Below the pieces are notes generated by a model that made no database searches, was not told where the DNA came from, and saw nothing but the letters and a program-made list of their open reading frames with translations. 64,000 nt of DNA, taken from Streptomyces megasporus. Its GTDB lineage: Bacteria > Actinomycetota > Actinomycetes > Streptomycetales > Streptomycetaceae. The position numbers were made by a program, and so were the translations under genes. Location of the stretch: the NCBI RefSeq assembly GCF_000718985.1, contig NZ_JODL01000025.1, positions 7,035 through 71,034 on the forward strand, given 5' to 3'. Shown here one piece after another: positions 29,511 through 39,633 of the stretch (positions within the stretch are counted from its first letter, which is position 1; each line of letters opens with the position of its first letter).

Positions 29511-31889
29511 ATGGAGACACGTCCCCCGCTCACCGACCGCGAGTGCGCCGACCTGGACGCGCACTGGCGCGCGCTGAACTACCTGGCCGCGGGCCAGCTC
29601 TACCTCCGCGACAACCCGTTGCTGCGCGAGGAGTTGCGCCCCGAGCACATCAAGCCGCGCCTGCTGGGCCACTGGGGCACCTGCCCCGGCCTGGGCCTGG
29701 TCTACACCCACCTGAACCGGGTGATCGGCACGCGCGACCTGAACGCGCTGTGCGTCTGGGGGCCGGGCCACGGCGCCCCCGCGGTCCTGGCGGGGAGCTG
29801 GCTGGAGGGCACCTTCGGTGAGCTGTGGCCGGACATGGGGCGGGACGAGGCCGGGATGGCGCGGCTGTTCGGCGCGTTCTCCTTCCCCGGCGGGCTCCCC
29901 AGTCACACGGCTCCGGTGGTGCCCGGTTCCATCCAGGAGGGCGGTGAGCTGGGCTACTCCCTGGCGCACGCCTACGGGGCCGCCTTCGACAACCCGGACC
30001 TGCTGGTGGTCTGCGTCATCGGCGACGGCGAGGCGGAGACGGGACCGCTGGCCGCCTCCTGGCACTCCGACAAGTTCCTCGACCCGGTGCGGGACGGAGC
30101 GGTCCTCCCCGTCCTCCACCTCAACGGCTACAAGATCGCCAACCCGACCGTGCTCTCCCGCATCCCCGAGGAGGAACTGGACGCGCTGCTGCGCGGTTAC
30201 GGGCACGAGCCGCTGTACGTGACGGCCGAGCCCGACACCCCCGCGCACCACGCGCACCGCGCCATGGCCGCCGCCCTGGACGAGGCGCTGGAGAGGATCG
30301 CCGCGATCCGGCGCGCGGCCCGCGAGGAGGGCGTCGCCGAACGGCCGCGGTGGCCCGCGATCGTGCTGCGCACGCCCAAGGGCTGGACCGGCCCGCACGA
30401 CGTGGACGGCGACCCGGTGGAGGGCACCTGGCGCTCCCATCAGATCCCGCTCGCCGAGGTGCGCGAGAACCCCGAGCACCTGCGCGCGCTGGAGCGGTGG
30501 CTGCGCTCGTACCGCCCCGAGGAACTCTTCGACGCCTCCGGCCGCCCCCGCCCCGAGGTGCTGGCCTGCGTACCGGTCGGGGAGCGGCGGTTGGGGGCCA
30601 ATCCGCACGCCAACGGCGGACGGCTGCGGCGCTCCCTGCCCCTGCCCGACCCGGCGTCCTTCGCGGTGCCGGTGGAGGGGCCGGGCGCGTCCTCCCACGA
30701 GCCGACGCGGGTGCTGGGCGGGATGCTGCGCCGTCTCCTCCGGGACACCGAGGAGCGGCGCGACTTCCGCGTGATGGCCCCCGACGAGGTCGAGTCCAAC
30801 CGTCTGGGCGAGGTGTTCGAGGCCACTTCCCGCGCCTGGCAGGGCACCACCCTGGACACGGACCGGAACCTGGGCCCGCACGGCCGGGTGATGGAGGTGC
30901 TCTCCGAGCACCTGTGCCAGGGCTGGCTGGAGGGTTACACGCTCACCGGGCGGCACGGGCTGTTCACCTCCTACGAGGGGTTCGCCACCATCGTCGCGAG
31001 CATGGCCACCCAGCACGCCAAATGGCTGCAGAGCGCCCGCGAGGTGCCCTGGCGGGCCCCGGTCCCCGGCCTCAACCACCTGCTCACCTCGCACGCGTGG
31101 CGCCAGGACCACAACGGCTTCTCCCACCAGGACCCCGGTTTCGTCGACCACATCCTCAACAAGAGCCCGGACGTGGTCCGCGTCTACTTCCCGCCGGACG
31201 CCAACACCCTGCTGTACACCGTCGACCACGTGCTGCGGACGACGGACGTGGTGAACGTGGTCGTGGCGGGCAAGCAGCCCTGTTTCGACTGGCTGGGCCC
31301 CAAGGAGGCCCGTGCCCACTGCGCACGCGGCATCGGCATCTGGGAGTGGGCCGGGACCGAGCGGCCGGGCGAGGAGCCGGACGTGGTGCTGGCCTGCGCC
31401 GGGGACGTGCCCACCCTGGAGGTGCTGGCCGCGGCCTCCCTGCTGCGCGACCGCCTGCCCGAGTTGGCCGTGCGCGTGGTGAACGTCGTGGACATCGCGC
31501 GGCTGCTCCCCCGGTCCCGGCATCCGCACGGGCTGCCGGAGGCGGAGTTCGACGCGGTCTTCACCCGCGACCGGCCGGTGATCTTCGCCTACCACGGCTA
31601 TCCGTGGCTGATCCACCGGCTGACCTACCGGCACACCGGCCACGAGCGGCTCCACGTGCGCGGCTACCGGGAGAGCGGGGCCACCACCACCCCGTTCGAC
31701 ATGGTCCTCCGCAACGACATGGACCGCTACCGGCTGGCCATGGACGTCGTCGACCGGGTGCCGGGCCTGGCGGTCCGGGCGGCGGGCCTGCGGCAGGAAC
31801 TGCAGGACGTGCGCAACCGGCACCACGACCGGATCCGCGAGCACGGCACCGACCTGCCCGAGGTCGCCGAGTGGAGTTGGCCGGGCTGA
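29511..31889 (+). CDS. xfp: Phosphoketolase (xylulose-5-P / fructose-6-P)
   Basis: A 792-residue thiamine-diphosphate enzyme of normal family length. The motif GDGEAETGPLAASWHSDKF (near 166-184) binds ThDP and magnesium, and HLNGYKIANPT, GWTGP and LTSHAWRQDHNGFSHQDPG are conserved phosphoketolase segments. It splits xylulose-5-phosphate (or fructose-6-phosphate) with phosphate to acetyl phosphate plus glyceraldehyde-3-phosphate (or erythrose-4-phosphate). GGAGG 5 nt before ATG 29511 fixes the start. No acetate kinase or phosphotransacetylase gene is adjacent. Confidence 0.95.
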   Translation: METRPPLTDRECADLDAHWRALNYLAAGQLYLRDNPLLREELRPEHIKPRLLGHWGTCPGLGLVYTHLNRVIGTRDLNALCVWGPGHGAPAVLAGSWLEGTFGELWPDMGRDEAGMARLFGAFSFPGGLPSHTAPVVPGSIQEGGELGYSLAHAYGAAFDNPDLLVVCVIGDGEAETGPLAASWHSDKFLDPVRDGAVLPVLHLNGYKIANPTVLSRIPEEELDALLRGYGHEPLYVTAEPDTPAHHAHRAMAAALDEALERIAAIRRAAREEGVAERPRWPAIVLRTPKGWTGPHDVDGDPVEGTWRSHQIPLAEVRENPEHLRALERWLRSYRPEELFDASGRPRPEVLACVPVGERRLGANPHANGGRLRRSLPLPDPASFAVPVEGPGASSHEPTRVLGGMLRRLLRDTEERRDFRVMAPDEVESNRLGEVFEATSRAWQGTTLDTDRNLGPHGRVMEVLSEHLCQGWLEGYTLTGRHGLFTSYEGFATIVASMATQHAKWLQSAREVPWRAPVPGLNHLLTSHAWRQDHNGFSHQDPGFVDHILNKSPDVVRVYFPPDANTLLYTVDHVLRTTDVVNVVVAGKQPCFDWLGPKEARAHCARGIGIWEWAGTERPGEEPDVVLACAGDVPTLEVLAAASLLRDRLPELAVRVVNVVDIARLLPRSRHPHGLPEAEFDAVFTRDRPVIFAYHGYPWLIHRLTYRHTGHERLHVRGYRESGATTTPFDMVLRNDMDRYRLAMDVVDRVPGLAVRAAGLRQELQDVRNRHHDRIREHGTDLPEVAEWSWPG

Positions 31890-31927
31890 CGGCCCGGCGG
31901 TCCGGGCACGCGGACGGCGCGGGCCGC

Positions 31928-31969
31928 CGCCGTCCGAACCCCCGTCCCGACGGGGGAGGTCGGACGGCG
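31928..31969 (+). terminator. Hairpin terminator after phosphoketolase
   Basis: A two-part stem: outer arms 31928-31937 with 31960-31969 (10 bp) and inner arms 31939-31946 with 31949-31956 (8 bp), about 40 nt past the stop. The remainder of the 328-nt gap up to 32217 shows no gene and should contain the promoter of the next gene. Confidence 0.75.
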
Positions 31970-32217
31970 CGCCCGACCGTCCGGGCCCCTTTCCGGGTCC
32001 TTTCCCGGGCCGCTCTCCGGACCGCACCGTGACCCTTCGGTGACTGGGCGGGGCCCCGGCGCCCCGATAGGCTTGATCCACGAAGAGAACGCGATACTTC
32101 CGGGCACCGAGGCAACCCCGGAGCCACGATGTCGCTCTCTCTTCCTGTCCACCCGTATCTCACCGGACGACCACGGGCGGGTGGGGAACGACAGGGAGAA
32201 CAAGGGGGTGAGCGATC

Positions 32218-32802
32218 GTGCGATCGATCGCCGGGCTGTGGCGTTGGCGGAGGAACCCGCTGTGCCGGGGTACCGACCGGATCGAGGGATGGCTGACACT
32301 GGGCGCCGTCCTGCTGATCACCCTGGCCACGCCCACCGCCGCGCTGTGCGGCGGGCGGGCGGCGCACCAGGCTCTCCTGGAGACCGTGCGCGACCAACAC
32401 CGCCAACGGCAGCAGGTGTGGGCGACGGTGGCCGAGACGGCCCCGCCGGCCGACTCCGACCCCGAGCACGGGTCCGGGTACCGGGTGGCCGCCACGTGGA
32501 CGGCGGTCGACGGTCGCACCCACTCGGGCACGGTCACCACCGACCGCGCGGCCGAGCCCGGGGACCGGCTGCGCGTGTGGACCGACGCCCGCGGCGAGCT
32601 CACCTCGCGTCCCATGGACGCCGCCACCGCCGCCACGCACTCCGTCCTGGCCGGCATCGGGACCGCGGGCGTCGCGGCCGGGCTGGTGGAGGCCGTACGG
32701 CGGCTGGCGGTACGGCGGTTGATGTCCCGGCGGTACGCGCGCTGGGAGGAGGAATGGGCCAGGGTGGGCCCCGACTGGGGGCGTGCCGACCGGGCGAACT
32801 GA
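32218..32802 (+). CDS. Rv1733c-like two-helix membrane protein
   Basis: A 194-residue membrane protein of the mycobacterial Rv1733c type. A helix at about 26-45 ([19 protein letters not shown]) and another at about 143-162 flank an extracytoplasmic region containing [19 protein letters not shown], and the C-terminus [10 protein letters not shown] is typical. GGGGGTGAGC precedes the GTG start. The family is found across actinobacteria with no established biochemical role. It precedes the beta-helix/AAA+ gene by 139 nt. Confidence 0.8.
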   Translation: MRSIAGLWRWRRNPLCRGTDRIEGWLTLGAVLLITLATPTAALCGGRAAHQALLETVRDQHRQRQQVWATVAETAPPADSDPEHGSGYRVAATWTAVDGRTHSGTVTTDRAAEPGDRLRVWTDARGELTSRPMDAATAATHSVLAGIGTAGVAAGLVEAVRRLAVRRLMSRRYARWEEEWARVGPDWGRADRAN

Positions 32803-32941
32803 CGCGAATCCGGCCGGAGTCCGCCCGTACCGGCCCGTGCGGGTGGACCGGTCATCCCCTCGCTCCGGCACGCGCTACGGTGGTGCACCTGTACGCGGCA
32901 ACGCGATCGACGTTCGCACGAGGTTTGGGGCAAGGCGGTCC

Positions 32942-35401
32942 ATGGCACAGGGCTCGGTCCAGGTGACGCACACCGGAACGTCGCGGTGGCGGCGCCGCAC
33001 GGGAGATTACGCGACTCTCTCGGACGCCCTCCAGGCCGCGGGCGACGGCGACGTCCTGACGGTGGCTCCCGGCACCTACCGCGAGAACCTGGTGATCGAC
33101 CGCGCCGTCACCCTGCGCGGCCCCGAGCGCGCGGAGAGCGGCTCGGTGCGGATCGCCCCGGCCGACGGCGTGGCGCTGACCGTGCGCTCCGCGGCGGTCG
33201 TGCGGGACCTCCAGATCGAGGGGCAGGACGCGACGGCTCCCGCGCTGTTGGTCGAGGACTGCACGGCCGAACTGTCCGGCCTGCGGGTGGTGACGCGCTC
33301 GGCGGCGGGCATCGAGGTGCGGGCCGGGGCCCGGCCGACCCTGCGCCGCTGCACCGTGGACAATCCGGCCGGCGTCGGCATCAGCGTCAGCGGCGGCGCG
33401 GGCGGACTGTTCGAGGAGTGCGAGGTGGTCGCGGCCGGACAGGCCGGGGTCGCGGTGCACGACGGCGCCCACCCCCGGCTGGAGCGCTGCCGCGTCCACC
33501 ACGCCTCGGGCGCGGGGCTGTCGCTGGCCGGGGAGGGCAGCGCGGCGGAGGCCGTGGGCTGCGAGGTGTACGAGATCAGGGGCGCCGGGGTGCAGATCGC
33601 CTCCCGCGCCTCGGGGCACCTCGTCGACTGCCGGGTGCACCGCACCACCGCCGACGGCGTCACCCTCGACACCGACGCGGTGCTCACCCTCGCCGACTGC
33701 GAGATCCACGACATCCCGGAGAACGCGGTCGACCTGCGGTCGCGCTCGGTGCTGACGCTGACCCGCACCACGGTGCGCCGCTTCGGCCGCAACGGCCTGT
33801 CCGTGTGGGACCCGGGCACCCGGGTGGACGCCAACGGATGCGAGATCCGGGAGAGCACGGGCCACTACCCGGCGGTGTGGGTGAGCGACGGCGCCTCCGC
33901 GGTGCTGGAGTCCTGTCGGGTGCAGGACGTGCCGGACGCGCTGTTCGTCCTGGACCGCGGCTCGCGCGCGGACGTCCTCGACAGCGATCTGGCGCAGGTC
34001 CGCAACACGGCGGTGTCGGTGAGCGACGGCGGGACGGTGCAGCTCGACGACTGCCGGGTCCGGGAGGCCGGCACCGGCGCCTGGTTCCGCGACCACGGCA
34101 GCGGCGGCACCCTGGCCAACTGCGCGATCGACGCGACGGGCACCGGCGTGATCGTCACCAAGGGCGCCGATCCGACCGTCGAGCGCTGCACCGTCACCGG
34201 CCCCGTGGAGGCGGGGGTCTACGTCTCCGCCGAGGGCCGCGGCACCTTCGTCGACTGCCGGGTGACCGGCTCCCAGGGCTACGGCTTCCACGTGATCGAC
34301 GGCTGCCGCGCGACGCTGCGCCGCTGCCGCACCGAGCGGTGCGCGCGCGGGGGGTACGAGTTCGCCGACGGGGGTTCCGCCCAGGGCGCGGGCCCGATCG
34401 TCGAGGACTGCACCGGCGACCAGAGCGCCGCTCCGCCGGAGCCCGCGCCGGAACCGGCGCGGGGGCCGGCCGTCCAGGCCGTCGGCCTGCTCGGCGGCAT
34501 ACCCCAGCAGCCGGCCGCACCGGCGTCCGTCGCCACCCCGGTCGCGGCCTCCCCCTCGGCCGGCGAGGAGGCCCCGAAGGCCGCGCGTCCGGCGAAGGAG
34601 GTGCTGGGCGAACTCGACGCGCTGGTGGGTCTGGAGAGCGTCAAGCGGGAGGTGCGGGCCCTCATCGACATGATCGAGGTGGGTCGCAGGCGTCAGGAGG
34701 CCGGGCTCAAGGCCGCCTCGGTGCGCAGGCACCTGGTGTTCACCGGCTCCCCCGGCACCGGCAAGACCACCGTCGCCCGTCTCTACGGGGAGATCCTCCA
34801 CTCGCTCGAGGTGCTGGAGCGCGGCCATCTGGTGGAGGTCTCCCGCGTGGACCTGGTCGGCGAGCACATCGGCTCGACGGCGATCCGCACCCAGGAGGCG
34901 TTCGACCGGGCGCGCGGCGGTGTGCTGTTCATCGACGAGGCGTACGCCCTCTCCCCCGAGGACTCCGGGCGGGACTTCGGGCGGGAGGCGATCGACACCC
35001 TGGTGAAGCTGATGGAGGACCACCGGGACGAGGTGGTCGTCATCGTCGCGGGCTACACCGCGGAGATGCGACGCTTCCTGGAGGTCAATCCCGGTGTGGC
35101 CTCGCGCTTCTCACGGACCATCACCTTCGGCGACTACGCGCCCGACGAGCTGCTGCGGATCGTCGAGCAGCAGGCCGAGGAGCACGAGTACCGGCTCGCC
35201 GAGGGGACGGCCGAGGCGCTGCTGAAGTACTTCACGGAGCTTCCCAAGGGCCCGACGTTCGGCAACGGCCGCACCGCGCGGCAGACCTTCGAGGCCATGG
35301 TCGAGCGGCACGCGGGCCGGGTCGCCCAGTTGGACGCCCCGGACACCGACGACCTGACCCTGCTGCTCCCCGAGGACCTGCCGGCGCTTCCGGGCCTCTG
35401 A
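32942..35401 (+). CDS. Parallel beta-helix repeat / CbxX-type AAA+ ATPase fusion
   Basis: An 819-residue fusion protein. Residues about 20-510 are a right-handed parallel beta-helix made of repeated turns of the form DCRVRE-x-GTGAWF and [13 protein letters not shown]; a Pro/Ala linker follows (about 510-555). Residues 555-819 are a CbbX/EccA-type AAA+ ATPase: Walker [10 protein letters not shown] (602-610), Walker B FIDEA (663-667) and a C-terminal lid domain. No signal peptide or membrane helix is seen, so it should be cytoplasmic. Related ATPases remodel Rubisco or energise type VII secretion; neither partner is nearby. It may use the helix as a protein- or polysaccharide-binding scaffold (inference). 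Confidence 0.9.
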   Translation: MAQGSVQVTHTGTSRWRRRTGDYATLSDALQAAGDGDVLTVAPGTYRENLVIDRAVTLRGPERAESGSVRIAPADGVALTVRSAAVVRDLQIEGQDATAPALLVEDCTAELSGLRVVTRSAAGIEVRAGARPTLRRCTVDNPAGVGISVSGGAGGLFEECEVVAAGQAGVAVHDGAHPRLERCRVHHASGAGLSLAGEGSAAEAVGCEVYEIRGAGVQIASRASGHLVDCRVHRTTADGVTLDTDAVLTLADCEIHDIPENAVDLRSRSVLTLTRTTVRRFGRNGLSVWDPGTRVDANGCEIRESTGHYPAVWVSDGASAVLESCRVQDVPDALFVLDRGSRADVLDSDLAQVRNTAVSVSDGGTVQLDDCRVREAGTGAWFRDHGSGGTLANCAIDATGTGVIVTKGADPTVERCTVTGPVEAGVYVSAEGRGTFVDCRVTGSQGYGFHVIDGCRATLRRCRTERCARGGYEFADGGSAQGAGPIVEDCTGDQSAAPPEPAPEPARGPAVQAVGLLGGIPQQPAAPASVATPVAASPSAGEEAPKAARPAKEVLGELDALVGLESVKREVRALIDMIEVGRRRQEAGLKAASVRRHLVFTGSPGTGKTTVARLYGEILHSLEVLERGHLVEVSRVDLVGEHIGSTAIRTQEAFDRARGGVLFIDEAYALSPEDSGRDFGREAIDTLVKLMEDHRDEVVVIVAGYTAEMRRFLEVNPGVASRFSRTITFGDYAPDELLRIVEQQAEEHEYRLAEGTAEALLKYFTELPKGPTFGNGRTARQTFEAMVERHAGRVAQLDAPDTDDLTLLLPEDLPALPGL

Positions 35402-35407
35402 CCGACT

Positions 35408-35441
35408 CGGACGGACCGGACGTCCTCGTCCGGTCCGTCCG
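35408..35441. terminator. Bidirectional hairpin terminator
   Basis: A perfect 14-bp stem (35408-35421 with 35428-35441) with a 6-nt loop, squeezed between the convergent AAA+ fusion gene and the membrane hydrolase gene. Confidence 0.85.
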
Positions 35442-35452
35442 GTCCGTCCGGG

Positions 35453-37852
35453 TCAGCCGGCCTCGACGGGCCGCTCCGGCTCCCCGGCCGCGTCGGGGCG
35501 GCCCGGTGGCGTGCCCGACGCCGAGGACGCCCCGCCCGCCGCGGCCAACCTGTCCAGCAGCGCCGCGCGCTCGGCGGCGAAGGCGGGGTCGGCCTGGTAG
35601 TCGCCGTGCCCGAGGATCGGCGCGGGCAGCGGGTGTTCGGGGGTGCGGCCGTACTCCAGCGGGTCCTTCAGCGGCTCGCGGTCCACGGGCTCGTCGTCCT
35701 CGATCATCACCGGGCCGCCGATCGGGTCGGTGAGCCGCCACAGGTTCCGCCAGCAGTCCACCTCCCGGCGCAGCGCGTTCAGCGGTCCGGGGCCGAAACA
35801 GGCCGGGAACCAGCGCCCGTAGAGCCGCTCCAACGGGGACCCGTAGGTCAGCAGCGCGACCCGCCCGCGGGTGGCCGGGTCGAGCTGCCAGACCGCGGCG
35901 GCGGCCAGCACGCTGCCCTGGGAGTGCCCGGAGATCACCAGCCGGCCGCCGGTGCGCTCGGTCCAGGTGCACATCCGCCAGGTCAGGTCCGGCACGGCGC
36001 GCTCGGCGTAGCAGGGCGGGGCGAAGGGGTGGGCGGCGCGTGGCCAGAAGGTGCCCACGTCCCACAGGATGCCGATGGTGCGGCGGGCGGCGGCGTCGCG
36101 GTAGGCGCGGCGGCCCAGCGCCACGAGGAGCACCACCATCGCGCCCATCAGCCAGGAGCCCAGCGCCTGGACCGCCTCGGCGAGCCCGGGCAGCGGCCCC
36201 GGCCAGGTGCCGGCGGCCGGTCCGGGCGGCTCGTCGGTGAGCGTGGCCCCGAGCAGGGCGCCGGCGCCCAGCAGCAGTGTGGTGACGGCGACGGCGGCGA
36301 CCAGGGTGGGCGCGGAGTCGGTCAGCCGCGCCAGGGCGACGGCTCGGGCGATCTGCTTGCTGCGGGAGGCCAGTTCGCGGGGTTCGCCGTGGTAGGAGTC
36401 GACGATGCCCGGGGTGAGCCGCCGCCGCTCCCGCCACACGTGCGCCGCGGCGACCAGCGCGAAGACGATCACGACCAGCAGCAGGACGGGGCTCACCGAC
36501 GCCTGCCAGCTCAGCAGCACCGGCGGCCCGGCGACGGCGCCGCCGGGCACGCCCGGTGTGCCGCTCTTGTCCAGCCAGTCCGCCATCCGTTGGGCCGCTC
36601 CCCCGGTGAGCACCCCGCCGAGCGCGCACGCCAGCAGCGCCACCGCGGCCCCGCCCAGGCCGCCCATGGCGCACCGCCCCTCGCACGCGCCGGGTGGTGC
36701 GGCCCGGTGGAGGACGTACGCGGTCACGGCGAGCGCCGCCACCAGCGCGCCCTGGAGGAGGGTGAGCCAGGCGAACGCGCCGGTGCCGGGCAGTCGGCCG
36801 GAGGAGGCCCACTCCGGGCGGGACCAGGCGGTGTGCACGGCGACCAGCGCGAGGACGGCCAGCGCGGCGCCCGGCAGCACCTTCGAGGCCCAGCGGTCGA
36901 TCCGCTCGTCCGGTTCCGACTCGGTGCGTCCCTTGCGGACCGCGACCGTCACGACCGCCGCCCAGCCCGCCGCGACGGCGGCCGTCAGCGCCCAGCCGGC
37001 GAGGGCCAGGGTCGAGTCGCCGTCGGGCCGGTGGTCGTGGCGGGCGGTGGCGGTCAGCAGCACGCAGGCCACCGTCAACAGTCCCGCGGCGGTGTGGGCG
37101 GCCCGCAGCCGGGACACCAGGCGGCGGCCGTACCAGAAGCCGGGCAGGGACAGCGCGGGCCGCTCGCCCCCGGGCAGGGGTTGGGCCGGGCCCGGGGGAC
37201 GCGGCGGCGGCGAGGCGGACTCGTAGGCGCTCCAGGTCCGGTGTGACAGCCACCACAGCAGGGTGGTGAGCAGGACGGGCAGCGCGGCGGCCAGGACCAG
37301 CCGGCGTCCGGGCGACGACCACCCGCCCTCGGTGAGCGGTCCGAGCCAGGACTTGTCGCTCGCGCAGCGCTCGGAGGCCGCGCACTGCCAGGCCACCAGG
37401 TCGAGGGCGATCTCGCAGGCGGCGGCGGTGAGCAGCACGGTCAGGGAGAGCGCCACCAGGCGGACCAACACGTCGTAGACCCGCTGGGCGAGGTGTCGGG
37501 CGGGAGCGGCGGGCCGCATCCAGTGGGCGAGGTTGGCGACCATGAACGGCAGCAGGAGCAGCCACAGGGCACGGGCGCTGTTGCCGGAGGTGAGGTTGGA
37601 CCAGCAGTACGCCTCGGGAATCGGCCGGGCCGGCTCCGCCGCCGGGCCGCCGCGGGGCTCCCCGGGACGGTTCTCGGCCTCGGCGTCCTCGGTGCGGCGG
37701 TGGATGCCCGCGGTGTCGTCGCCGGTGATCCGCACCGTGCGCGGATCGCCGAGCATCTCCTGGGGCGTGGTGCCGCCGACCCCGTGCACGAGGAGTTCCA
37801 GTGCCGGTTCCCGGTGCGTTCGCTGCGCCGGGACCGGCCGGTTCTCGGACAT
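35453..37852 (-). CDS. Multi-pass membrane protein with serine-hydrolase motif
   Basis: A 799-residue protein with roughly eight to ten hydrophobic segments between residues 95 and 600. The N-terminal ALELLVHGVGGTTP (near 17-30) is an oxyanion-hole-like start of an alpha/beta hydrolase, and the C-terminal third contains LVISGHSQGSVLAAA, a GxSxG nucleophile elbow, plus LTYGSPLERLYGRWFP. The hydrolase fold thus seems to be interrupted by a long membrane insertion. GGGGGAGCG precedes ATG 37852. The family is a conserved actinobacterial hypothetical; lipase or esterase activity at the membrane is inferred. Confidence 0.72.
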   Translation of the reverse strand: MSENRPVPAQRTHREPALELLVHGVGGTTPQEMLGDPRTVRITGDDTAGIHRRTEDAEAENRPGEPRGGPAAEPARPIPEAYCWSNLTSGNSARALWLLLLPFMVANLAHWMRPAAPARHLAQRVYDVLVRLVALSLTVLLTAAACEIALDLVAWQCAASERCASDKSWLGPLTEGGWSSPGRRLVLAAALPVLLTTLLWWLSHRTWSAYESASPPPRPPGPAQPLPGGERPALSLPGFWYGRRLVSRLRAAHTAAGLLTVACVLLTATARHDHRPDGDSTLALAGWALTAAVAAGWAAVVTVAVRKGRTESEPDERIDRWASKVLPGAALAVLALVAVHTAWSRPEWASSGRLPGTGAFAWLTLLQGALVAALAVTAYVLHRAAPPGACEGRCAMGGLGGAAVALLACALGGVLTGGAAQRMADWLDKSGTPGVPGGAVAGPPVLLSWQASVSPVLLLVVIVFALVAAAHVWRERRRLTPGIVDSYHGEPRELASRSKQIARAVALARLTDSAPTLVAAVAVTTLLLGAGALLGATLTDEPPGPAAGTWPGPLPGLAEAVQALGSWLMGAMVVLLVALGRRAYRDAAARRTIGILWDVGTFWPRAAHPFAPPCYAERAVPDLTWRMCTWTERTGGRLVISGHSQGSVLAAAAVWQLDPATRGRVALLTYGSPLERLYGRWFPACFGPGPLNALRREVDCWRNLWRLTDPIGGPVMIEDDEPVDREPLKDPLEYGRTPEHPLPAPILGHGDYQADPAFAAERAALLDRLAAAGGASSASGTPPGRPDAAGEPERPVEAG

Positions 37853-38129
37853 GGTGCGCTCCCCCGATCCGCGTGTGTCCCCGTGGGTGTGCGATGTGTG
37901 CGGTGCGCACGGCGTGCGCGGTGTGCGCGGGGTGTGGTCGCCGTGTCACCGTGTGGTCGCGTGTCCAGAATGGCGGTCCGCACCGCCCCCGCGCACCCCG
38001 ACAAGCGCATGAACACGTCACAATCGTGCCGCGGGCGGTGTCCGGGGCCCGTGGAAGGATGGGAAGCCGAACAGGTGCCCGTATGCCGCTCGCACGGCGG
38101 CCGGCGGACGAGAGGGGACGGACCTCCAG
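37853..38129. other. GTG-rich divergent spacer
   Basis: About 277 nt between the membrane hydrolase and the DeoR gene. The stretch 37872-37975 is low-complexity, built of short GTG/TGCG/CGTG repeats. It should carry both promoters; no gene or clear operator is visible. Confidence 0.45.
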
Positions 38130-38987
38130 GTGAGCGACAACCACAACCTCCTGGCGGAGCAGCGGCGCGCGCTCATCCTGGAGGAGGTCAGACGCCGCGG
38201 CGGAGTGCGGGTCAACGAGTTGACCCGCAGGTTGAACGTCTCGGACATGACGGTCCGTCGTGACCTGGACGCGCTCGCGCGGCAGGGTGTGCTGGAGAAG
38301 GTGCACGGCGGCGCGGTGCCGGTGTCGGGGGCGAGCACGCACGAACCGGGCTTCGAGGCGAAGTCGGCACTGGAGTCGGGCGCCAAGGAGGACATCGCGC
38401 GGGCGGCGGCGCCGCTGGTGGCCCCGGGCAGCGCGATCGCGCTCTCCGGCGGGACGACGACGTACGCGCTGGCCCAGCGTCTGCTGGACGTCCCCGAGCT
38501 GACGGTGGTGACCAACTCGCTGCGGGTGGCGGACGTCTTCCACGCCGCGCAGCGCGTGGACGGCGGCCGGCCGGGGGCGGCGACCGTGGTGCTCACCGGA
38601 GGGGTGCGCACCCCGTCGGACTCCCTGGTGGGGCCCGTGGCGGACGCGGCGATCGCCTCGCTCCACTTCGACACGCTGTTCCTGGGCGTGCACGGCATAT
38701 CCGTGGACGCCGGGCTGTCCACCCCCAACCTGGCCGAGGCCGAGACCAACCGCCGGCTGGTGCGCTCGGCTCGGCGGGTCGTGGTGGTCGCCGACCACAC
38801 CAAGTGGGGGACGGTGGGCCTGAGCACGTTCGCCTCGCTGGAGGAGGTGGACATCCTGGTGACCGACGACGGGATGCCGGAGACGGTCCGCGCCGAGATC
38901 CGCGAGTACCTGCCGGAGTTGGTCGTCGCGGGCGGGGAGGCGGACGGCGGGGAGGACCGGCGGGAAGGAGCGGGGCGCCGGTCGTAG
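38130..38987 (+). CDS. DeoR/GlpR-family transcriptional regulator
   Basis: A 285-residue repressor. The N-terminal winged helix (VRVNELTRRLNVSDMTVRRD, about 27-46, then GVLEKVHGGAV) is the DeoR signature; the C-terminal DeoRC sugar-phosphate sensor domain contains GTTTYALA, VVTNSL, LTGG and FLGVHGIS. Such repressors are released by phosphorylated sugars. No sugar operon is adjacent, so the target is elsewhere or is the gene itself. The start is GTG 38130; the ribosome site is weak. Confidence 0.92.
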   Translation: MSDNHNLLAEQRRALILEEVRRRGGVRVNELTRRLNVSDMTVRRDLDALARQGVLEKVHGGAVPVSGASTHEPGFEAKSALESGAKEDIARAAAPLVAPGSAIALSGGTTTYALAQRLLDVPELTVVTNSLRVADVFHAAQRVDGGRPGAATVVLTGGVRTPSDSLVGPVADAAIASLHFDTLFLGVHGISVDAGLSTPNLAEAETNRRLVRSARRVVVVADHTKWGTVGLSTFASLEEVDILVTDDGMPETVRAEIREYLPELVVAGGEADGGEDRREGAGRRS

Positions 38988-39131
38988 AGCCGGCGCGCGC
39001 GACGCTTCCGCGCGCTCTGGCGCACCGGGGAGGACGCGTGCAGACTGCATGACGGGGCACCCGGTGGGGTGGCGCCGACAGCGGTCCGGCGTGACGGCGG
39101 GCCGACGGTGACAGGTGGGAGGCGGTGCACT

Positions 39132-39458
39132 GTGGCGGAGCCCGAGTTCAGTGCCACCGGAGTACGCATAGCGCGGTGGCTGCGTTCGCTCACCCGGGCC
39201 GGGCAGGTCGTCGTCCGCGACGGCCGCCTGGTGCTGCTGACCAGTTACGGACGTGAGATCGACAGCGCACCGGTGGAGCAGGTCCGGGTCAGCGGACCGT
39301 GGTACGCCGCGCGGGACTTCGCGCTGGCGACCGTCAACGGCAACCGTTACGCCCTGCGCCTGAAGGTGCAGGTGCGCGACGGCCTGATGGCCGCGCTGGC
39401 CAGGGCCCGTGCCCGCGAATCCGATGCCGGGGCCGAACGGCGTACGGCTTCCCACTGA
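39132..39458 (+). CDS. Small conserved hypothetical protein
   Basis: A 108-residue basic protein that I do not recognise as a named family. It starts VAEPEFSATGVRIARWL from GTG 39132, after GGGAGGCG. The middle has alternating strands (QVVVRDGRLVLLTSYGREIDSAPVEQVRV) ending in a helix rich in Arg and Ala, which suggests a small beta-rich fold. There is no signal peptide or membrane helix. It lies 144 nt after the DeoR gene and 175 nt before the HATPase gene, all on the same strand. Confidence 0.65.
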   Translation: MAEPEFSATGVRIARWLRSLTRAGQVVVRDGRLVLLTSYGREIDSAPVEQVRVSGPWYAARDFALATVNGNRYALRLKVQVRDGLMAALARARARESDAGAERRTASH

Positions 39459-39503
39459 TTCCTTGCCCGACACTCTTGAGGCGCCCTCGGGTGTGGTGCA
39501 CCA

Positions 39504-39534
39504 TTGACACGCCCAGCTTGCACCCTTTTGTTAC
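39504..39534 (+). promoter_or_regulatory. Candidate promoter of the HATPase gene
   Basis: TTGACA (39504-39509) is a perfect -35 box; TGTTAC (39529-39534) is a weak -10 with 19-nt spacing. Transcription from here would give a leader of about 90 nt before GTG 39634. Confidence 0.45.
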
Positions 39535-39633
39535 CTGAATCACGCTGATGTCCGTGTCGTAGCGGCCGTCATCAGCACGCTTGACGCGCTCTCCGTCGCC
39601 CGGACCCTCAACCGTCATCAGGGAGCCGCAGCC

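Noticed and set aside
32852..35023. A 723-codon minus strand frame opposite the beta-helix/AAA+ gene
   Set aside because: Its protein is low-complexity and mirrors the repeats of the real gene; no ribosome site or motif.
37872..37975. A CRISPR or iteron-like array in the GTG-rich spacer
   Set aside because: The repeats are very short, irregular and without spacers; it is simple low-complexity DNA.
35232..39473. A 1413-codon minus strand frame spanning four genes
   Set aside because: It crosses genes on both strands and translates to Arg/Pro-rich noise typical of high-GC shadow frames.
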